NCBI RefSeq assembly: GCF_030867145.1
Contig: NC_134417.1
Location: forward strand, 10,517,577 to 10,581,576
Reading direction: 5' to 3'
Origin: Opisthocomus hoazin
Lineage: Eukaryota; Chordata; Aves; Opisthocomiformes; Opisthocomidae
DNA length: 64,000 nt
Shown: piece after piece, positions 51,701 to 60,700 of the stretch
Layout: each line of letters opens with the position of its first letter
Numbering within the stretch: the first letter of the stretch is position 1
Made by a program: the position numbers and the translations under genes
Notes under the pieces: generated by a model
Told to the model about the DNA's origin: nothing
What the model saw: the letters and a program-made list of their open reading frames with translations, nothing else
Databases searched by the model: none

Positions 51701-54700
51701 AGGACTTGTTGCAGGCTAGGTTTTTGAGCACCCAGCAACCTGCTTCTGCCCTCAGAATTCTGAGTATTTCCAAATTGCTCCTATCAAATTGCAGAATGGA
51801 AGTGTATCCTGAGACTTTGATTTACGGCCCTATTTCCTCTTAAAAATAATGAAGGTGGCACACTTCTCTGTGCAGATAATTGAGTTGAGCACCTAAGGTC
51901 ACTGACATCCTGTCTCATGACCTTAGCGGACTACTGCATCAGCCCATTATTTGTATATGTCATAGACAAACCATCACGACTGTAAGTCTCCTGTGAAATG
52001 TCATGCAATTTTTCTCTTTTTTTTTGGTAGCTTTCATAGTTTCTCTTATGTCATTTTTGTTACCTATCATTCCAAAATCATAAAGATCGGCAAGTTTTTA
52101 CTTTGTTTATTTTGTCCATGCTGTAAAATTAAAATGTACTGATGTATTATTTGGGCTGTCTCACAATATAACAAGGGCTTGTGGGCTGAACCCTGAGGCA
52201 GCATCTAGTAGGCTATCCAGCAAGCCTCATCCAGCCTCCAGAAGTCCTTGCCTTCTGTGTTTTGATGTTCTAGTTTTACAAATACTTATGTATGGAAGTG
52301 ATTGTGTTGTATTCAGTGAATGCTCTTTGTTGTTCTAAATCTAATTAAATACTTCCAAGGGATGGCAGCAGGAAAGTTGAGCCTTGCAAAGGCGTTACTG
52401 CATTGTTAAGAGGTGGTATATTTACTAGAGCAAATAATAGTGGCAAAAAGAAGCAATTTTGCAGGCCTGTAAGTCATTCTTAAGTAATTGAATGCATCCC
52501 CACCTAAGATAAATGCGGTGGATCCTGTTCCTACCTGTTGTAAAAATCCATATCTTTCCAGATTTCAGTGAGAATTGTCAGTATGCAACAGTTGCATAAG
52601 TAGTAGATGCCTACTTAGGCAAAACCAAATTCCTAAAAGATAAACAAAGCTTAAAATGCAGAAGCCCAAAATTTGCAGTCGATATTAAGGAGTAGCAATT
52701 TTGCAGAGTATACAGTGGTTTAACTCAAGTTCTAAAAACATTGCTTTTGCAGGGCCACAGGGTCCTCCTGGAGGTGCTGGTAGACCAGGTACGTGTAATG
52801 GTCCAGTGCCAACAACAAAATACATTGTTCTTCCTGCCCATTGTACTTAGTGGAATCTTAACTTCAGATGAATTTAAACATATCTCTAAGTGGTAAAAAA
52901 TTGTCACCCAAAAGCTTAGATGGGCCAAGTATTTAAAGAGAGGTTAAAGATAATTTTTAAACAACTTCACATTGTCACTGTGATTATTTAATATACAAGA
53001 TAAAAGATTTGTGGGATGAACTCGGTCTGTTTGTCTCTCACTCATCCTCTTGAGTACTTACTTTGCTTTGAAATTACATTTCTTTAACTTCATTTTTGTA
53101 TTTTTTCCTCTTCGGTTAGGTGTGTCAAGACCTGGTCTGAGAGGTCCCCCAGGGTTTCCTGGGCCAAAAGGAACAAAAGGAGAGAAAGGACAAACTGGCT
53201 TGTGTATTGTAGGCCCTCCAGGACTACCTGGTATTACTGGCAGACCAGGTTCTGTTGGATTACCAGGTCCTCCAGGAGAACCAGGTGATGTTTCAGTACT
53301 GTGTATATAATGAACAAGAACAAATCCAGAGTCATCTTAATATCTAATGTATGATATTATATTAATACATTATTATAGGGTGTATTTTGAGTAATATGAT
53401 TGAATAGAATTTCTCTTTGGAAATTTTGTTTCAGGGTATTCATGAAGCTAAGGTCTGTGCTCCATTGCTTATGAGATTCTGTGGAGAAGACACAATGACT
53501 TCCCAGTATAAAGATTTCTCACCTTTTTCTATAACTATGACTATACAAACCTGCTATGTAAAACCAAGAAAGACTAGTGAGAGAAAAATCTGTTCTTAAA
53601 ATTAATTCTTCCAAAAGTTGTAGTAAATCTGTAAAACTAAAGTCAAACAGGGCTAATCTGAAAGCTAGAGAAATCACTTGCATGCCTCCAGAAGTCTTAG
53701 TGGGCCTTAGAGCAGATTTGAAGTTCTGGCAGCATGAAAATAGAGCAGCAGCGGTTTATAAAACTTACAGAAAATATATTAACTAGGAATACCTCTTCAA
53801 CTAGGAATACCAATAGCATCATGTTTCTTTTATATGTAGTGTGGCAAAAACAAGTTTTTCTGAACTGATACCAGTATAGTGCTTCTCTTTTCTCTCTCTT
53901 TGAAAAATGTATCTGTCCCCTGAATATATTACCTTAGGAAGAGCTCAATGCATGTTCTGTTTTTCCAAATTAATCGTAAATAGACCAGAATAATTCTGCC
54001 ACAGATGCGCGAGCAGCGTTAATAATTCAGGATGAAAAGAAAAGTTTCCTTTCTAAGGAAAACTTTCCTTTCTTTTCCTGGTAAAAGAAAGAATTATGTT
54101 TCTGTTGATTCAAATAAAACGGAAATACTTTCCCCAGAAGGCACTAAGCTTTTAAAGGCTAGACAGATGGATCCAGCGGTCTGCTGAGACGTACTTTGGC
54201 ATTACCATATTTATCCTCAAGTACTTCCGGTTACAGGTGTTTTGGATTTCACAGAATCATAGGAGTTGGAAGGGACCTCTGTGGACCATCTAGTCCAGAC
54301 CCCTGCCAAAGCAGGGTCACCTACAGCAGGCTGCACAGGACCTTGTCCAGGCGGGTCTTGAATTCTCCAGAGAAGGAGACTCCACAACCCCTCTGGGCAA
54401 CCTGTTCCAGTGTTCCATCACACTCAAAGTAAAGACGTTCTTCCTTGTGTTCAGATGGAACTTCCTATGCTTCAGTTTGTGCCCATTGCCCCTTGTCCTG
54501 ACACTGGGCACCACTGAAAAGAGTCTGGCCCCATCTTCTTCACACCCACCCTTAACATATTTGTAGGCATTTATAAGGTCTCCTCTCAGCCTTCTCCAGG
54601 CTGAACAAGCTCAGCTCCTTCAGCCTCTCCTTGTAGGAGAAATGCTCCAGTCCCCTAATCGTCTTCGTAGCCCTCCACTAGACTCTCTCCAGCAGCTCCT

Positions 54701-57700
54701 CATCTTTCTGGAACTGGGGAGCCCAGAACTGGACACAGTACTCCAGATAGGGCCTCACTAGGGCAGTGTAGAGGGGGAGGAGAGCCTCCCTCGACCTGCT
54801 GGCCACATTCCTCCTAATGCACCCCAGGATGCCATTGGCCTATTTGGCAGCCAGGGCACACTGCTGGCTCATGGTTAACCTGTCATCTACCAGGACACCC
54901 AGGTCCCTCTCCACAGAGCTGCTCTCCAGCAGGCCCACCCCAAGCCTGTACTGATGCATGGGGTTGTTCCTCCTCAGGTGCAGGACCCTGCATTTGCCTT
55001 TGTTGAATTTCATCAGGTTCCTCTCTGCCCAACTCTCCAGCCTGTCCAGGTCTCGCTGAATGGCAGCACAGCCTTCCAGTGTATCAGCCACTCCTCCCAG
55101 TTTTGTGTCATCAGAAAACTTGCTGAGGGTGCACTCTGTCCCTTCATCCAGGTCATTGATTAGTAAGTTGGACAAGACTGGGCCCAGTACTGATCCGTGG
55201 GGAACACTGCTAGCTACAGGCCTCCAGCTAGACTCTCCACTGCTGATGACAACCCTCTGAGCTCTGCCATTCAGTCAGTTCTCAGTCCACTCCACTGTCC
55301 ACCCATCTAGGCCACACTTCCTGAGCTTCCCTATGAGGATGTTATGGGAGACAGTGTCAAAAGCCTTGCTGAAGTAGAGGTAGACAACATCCAGGGCTCT
55401 CCCCTCATCTACCCAGCTGGTCATGCCACCATAGAAAGCTATCAGATTGGTCAAGCATGATTTCCCCTTAGTGAATCCGTGCTGACTACTCCTGATGACC
55501 TGCTTTTCCTCTGCTTGCTTAGAGATGACATCTAGAATGAGCCATTCCATGACCTTTCCAGAGATGGATTTGAGGCTGACCAGGATGTAGTTTGCTGGGT
55601 CCTCCTTCCTGCCCTTTATGAAGACTGGAGTGACATTAGCTTTCCTCCAGTCCTCGGGCACCTCTCCTGTCCTCCAGGACCTTTCAAAGACGATGGAGAG
55701 AGGCTCAGCAATGACACCTGCCAGCTCCATCAGAACTCGTGGGTGCATCCCTTTGGGGCCCATGGATTTGTGGATGTCCGGGTAGTTCTCTCTTTTAAAT
55801 GAATAGTAGAATATCTCAAGTTGGAATGGACCCACAAGGATCAGAATACCGACTCCAGCTCATCCCTGCAACTTTTTTCTCTCTTAGCAAATAGAGAATT
55901 GTCTGAATAATCTGCTGATGTAATGGTGCCATGCTCATTTCATTAACAGGTAGAGTAACATCTAGAACAGGCCTACCAGGACTTCCTGGAGAACCAGGGT
56001 GTATAGGACCTCCGGGACCTCCAGGAGATATTGGCATGAAAGGTCAGTTTCAGAAAACTGTCACGCAAAAATAAGTGATACAATCCAGTAAGCTTCTTGG
56101 ATCCTCATGAAATTTTGAATTTAATTTAATTTACCTCTTAAGCCATTTGACGAGTTCAGGTATTTGAAAAATTTGTTAGGGATAGCAAGATGTCTTCCTC
56201 CCCTTACAGTAAACAGCAGCTAAAAGAGCAGTGTGCATTCCAGTGCTGCACACCAGTTGTACAGCACTGCAGCAGGGTGTAGATCTTCACTGGGACAAAC
56301 AGTTACTACAGGTTGGTATATTTTTGTATTCTCCCTTTGTTATGTTCACCACTAACAGTCGTTCTCTGAGAGAAGGTTCCTTCCGCAAATACCACCACAA
56401 GAGCTGCTGAATCTTATTGCTACTTTCCAGTCATGAAAGTCACCCAGGCTGTTATGGAGCCACGTTAGTTTGGAGCCTGTGTCCCTTTCTGCTTTTGAGA
56501 GGATTTGGCTTATCAGTAAACTGCCTATATCCAACTGGTTTACTAAAACTAGACTTGAAAAAAATCAAGAGACTTAAGCTGAATGTTTCTGCATTTTCAA
56601 TTAAATGTTAATCAGTTCAGATTCACTGTCTGACCACAGATAGTTCTGTACTGTGTTGGAAGTGATCTTTCAACAAAATTAAGGCTGTGTTCCTACCATT
56701 CTCTGGCCACAAGTCTTAGCAGTCCTCTGTAACAAGCTGTGTAACACATCAGTTAAGTATGGGAATGACTTGCTGTGAAACAACTAATGAATTATTTTCA
56801 CTCTAGGTGATGAAGCTCGCGTGTGTACTGATTGCAGCTATATTCCGGGAATACCTGGTCTTCCTGGTTCTCCTGGGCCACATGGCCAAGATGGCGTGCC
56901 TGGTAAATTCTCTTGCTGTTTCTAACAGGATAGTAAGAAAGGCCAATGATTTTGCTTTTAGCATGAGAATCATGTATGGGCATGTCTGCAGCATGCAGTC
57001 CTTGAACTAGGCCTGAGGCTGTGATGAGTATGAGAGCCTGATGCAGCTCTGTCCACTGAAACAAGCACAAGCCCTAAAAGAAGTGAAGTCAGAATGGTAA
57101 TAGGCTTAGGTGCAGCACGAAGCTAGGTCAGTCTATGATGGTGCAGTCGATGTAACAAGCAGAAACATTCAATGCTGGCTGTGATTATATAACAGCTTGT
57201 CAAAATCCATGTCCTTGTTTTCATACTTCTTACAAAATATGCTGTTTCTTTTGCAGGTAGAGAAGGAACTACAGGTCCAAAAGGTTCTCCAGGTTCTCTG
57301 GGAGCACCGGGGTTTCCAGGAGCTCAAGTAAGACTTGGGTTTTTCAGATTATTTTTCAGATCCCATAAGAATTATTTCAGAGAAACCTCATGGCTGGTGT
57401 TACATGGCAGCATCATACTGGGAGGTGTCAACAGTTTTCTTTCTGTAGTAATGAATGTGTCTGCATGGGAGGCCTGTGTAGAGACTGTAATGTGGACATA
57501 GCTGACCTAGCTTTATGTGAGCCTGTTTTGCTCAGTGCGGAAGTTCAGCAGAGGCAGTGAGACCAGTAAATATCTGTGTGATTAAGCTGTGCTGTATTTC
57601 ACAATGGCTACACTGCTTCTGCTGCCTGGTATGGGTAGTTTACAGTTAACTCCTGTTCATCTACATGATTTTATAATTATGGCAGTGGCTGTAAAGCATA

Positions 57701-60700
57701 TATAAAGTTTTGTGTGCTGTGATCATCATCAGATTTCTTACTTCTCTTGTTTCCAGCATACTCAGGACTTGCTAAAGCCCTAGCTGTGCAGAGAAATGTG
57801 CTTCTCGTAATAGTGTCTTCAGGGGTGCAAAGAACATTCTTGGGAAACATTATGAAGAGGGAAGGCTGACGCCTGCTGCCACAGACATACCACTTGGTTG
57901 TTCTAACTTGTGCCTGTAGTAATAATTATGCATGGGAAATCACAAGTCAGTGCTGTCTAGTAAAAAAAAGTCATGCACAAGTATTCATTGTGGTGGTTGC
58001 CATACAGATGCAGAATGAAAGAGTCTGCTGATGGGTTTTTCCAGAAGGTTACCAAGAGTTCAAGAGCCAAGATCTCTAGAGCCCAGTGCACTTTCAGCTT
58101 GTGCTGGTTTTGGCTGGGATAGAGTACCCACTTTGTACCCTGAGGGGTAAAGAAGGGAAAAGAGAAGGTAACTATGAACAGAGTCAACTGTGGCTGTTAT
58201 AGTATCCCTGGAGAGATATTCACATGTGGAGGAGAAATATCTAATTAGATTTTAAGGTACTGTATTATTCCTGCCTGTGGTAGTATAAATGAAATTATAA
58301 TCAGGGCCAAAAGGAGAAAAGGCGGGAGAAAAAGAAAAAGGGAAAAAAACCCCAAAGAAAACCTTGTTCATCGAAGTGTGCCATTACGGTGAATAAAGAT
58401 GAGAATAAAAAGAACCACTCTCAGGTATTTAATTTAAAAAAAAGACATCTTGAAAACAGTTAACATGTCTAGCACTGAAATTCTTTTGATCACTTTGTTC
58501 CAGGGACTTCCAGGTTTTAGAGGAGATCAAGGACAAAAAGGATCAAAAGGTGAGCCAGGATATGTGTATCCAGAAGGGCCAAAAGGTGAGCGAGGAGATC
58601 CAGGGGCTAGGGGAGACAAAGGAAGAAAAGGTTCAAGTGGATTTCTGGGAAGACCTGGCTCTAAAGGATCCAAGGGTTCTAAAGGTGAAGAGGTGGGTAT
58701 GCATTGTTGGCATTTAATACAGAATTCATGAAAACCGAAGTCAGTATTTATATCTTGTACAACAATGTTTTATTTATTCAGATACTTCTACATAACTTAG
58801 GGGCGCTATGTTCAACTATAGCAACCAATATGTGTTTTAGAATGAGAGTATATAGTCTTACATAATACCAGAGATTGAAGCTAGTGCAGATACTTATTGC
58901 TGAAAAGCCTTGGCAATCTGTTGTGGTGTTAGTTTGGATATTTATATTGGAGCATCATCTTAGATTCCTATGATGAAAAAGATTTTTTATTTTTAAAAAG
59001 ACAGTTTTCCCAACTACTTATAGTGCTTAAAAGGAAATAATTAAAATAATTCCTCTTCAGTCTTTAGGAGTTAATCTTCAGTCAGGGCTGAGAGAAATCA
59101 CAAAAGCTGGGAGGACTGACCGTAAAACAGGGCAGAGCTCTTTCTTCAGCAGAAACAAAAAGTGACAATTATTGTTGTGTTGTGTTGGCTGAGAAACTGT
59201 AAAAGTGATTCAGATATCACTCTCTAAACCTGACTTGACAGTATTCAAGGAGAATCAGAGCTGAGGGTTTCTTTTTTTACCAAACCTGCTTTAAAAAGTA
59301 AAAAAGCATGCAGTGTAATGCCACAACAATTCAAAAATCAAGCTGTTGTATTTATTTGTACTGTTTCAATAGCCCTGTATTTGTGACCATTAATAGTAGA
59401 ATTTATATTCCTTTAATCACAAGTAAATCGGAGGAAAAATTCCTCTTAAAGTAGCGGAGCTACTCTGTTGTTAAAGTAATGCAGGATTTTAGTCGGACAG
59501 AGAATCAGGCATTTTGTTACGAAAGCTGGTGTGGAAAGCAAGTAATGCTTGGTATACACACGTGTGTAATCTTTAATAGGGATTGGCTGGTTCGAAAGGA
59601 AATAGAGGACTACCTGGATTGCCTGGCAATGTTGGTCTTCCTGGAGAGATGGGGCTTCCTGGACTGCCAGGATATGGACCACAAGGAATAAGAGGTTTCA
59701 AAGGCTCTAAAGGAAGATCTGGTTCACCTGGATTACCTGGAGAACCTGGTTAGTAACTTCCTGTTTTACTATGTTTTAGCTATGTTGAAGAGCAGTTGAT
59801 TGAAATTGCAGAGATAGATTGAAGTCACAGACATAATTTATGAAACATAGGAAGTTTTTCTTGGGATGAGATTTCCACAGCATTGTTCAAACTTTGGTTC
59901 CACTGGAGATAATAGTAAAAGTCTTAGTAGCATAAGATAATTGAGGTGGAAGGGGACCTTGTGAGGTCTTTAGTCCAAACTCCTGCTCAGAGCAGGGTCA
60001 GCTGTGAGATTAGACCAAGTTAATCAAGGCTTTATCCAGCTGGGCCTTGAAAACCTCCAAGGACCAAGACAGCACATCATCTCTGGGCAACCTGTTCCAG
60101 TCCTTGACTGTCCTCATCATGAAAAAAAAAAAAAGTCTTTAAATATGTATCCAGTCATCATCATTAGTGTCAGCTAAGTCGTCAGGAGAAGACATGAAGG
60201 ACTTAATGATTTTTGCCTGCTGAAGCATACCAGTGTATATATTTATAGGCAAGCATAATCTGGAAGAACTCAAAGTTGGACGGTAGATACATTCAAGGTT
60301 TCTTAAAGAGAATACTCAATAAATCTTTATGAAATTGAGTTGCAGATTAATCATTTCTCAATTGCATCATTTTCCTGCTGACTCTGCTTCCTTTTCTGGG
60401 TCTCCATTAGGCTGCAGGAGCACTGAGAGGAAGGCTGCAAGTGGTCTTGGTGTCAGTAAAATTCTTTTGCTTTATGAAGCCAGGGTCTGAAGGCTTGTCA
60501 AAGTCTTTTGGAGTTTCAGAAATATGGAAACTATAGGATACTGCATTTTTAACTGAGTAGATTGATTACTAATATTTTTTTAAATGCTTAAGATTACATA
60601 TTGCCAAACTATAACCCTTTGTAACATTTGATTATGTATTTGCTGAAGGTCTGAAAGGAGAGACCAGTAAGGTAACTCCATTACCTGCCTTGCCGGGACC

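Larger units (their letters stand above)
49845..53119 (+). other. COL4A3: COL4A3 introns 17-20, no other genes
   Basis: Intron spans are 49845-50238, 50281-51562, 51651-52752 and 52789-53119. AT-rich, no repeat or coding signal recognised apart from the collagen exons between them. Confidence 0.7.
53285..55949 (+). other. COL4A3: COL4A3 intron 21
   Basis: Contains a long antisense CR1 (about 54250-55798), an adjoining CR1-like tail (55803-55868) and a purine/pyrimidine imperfect inverted repeat (54034-54078). Confidence 0.8.
56043..59579 (+). other. COL4A3: COL4A3 introns 22-25, no other genes
   Basis: Intron spans are 56043-56806, 56903-57256, 57328-58503 and 58693-59579. A 25-base stretch at 58100-58124 resembles the start of some avian LTRs. 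Nothing else was recognised. Confidence 0.65.

Noticed and set aside
53285..53302. Extension of exon 21 to a later donor after GATGTTTCA
   Set aside because: It would put exon 22 in a frame that stops at its third codon, whereas the donor at 53285 keeps the frame open.
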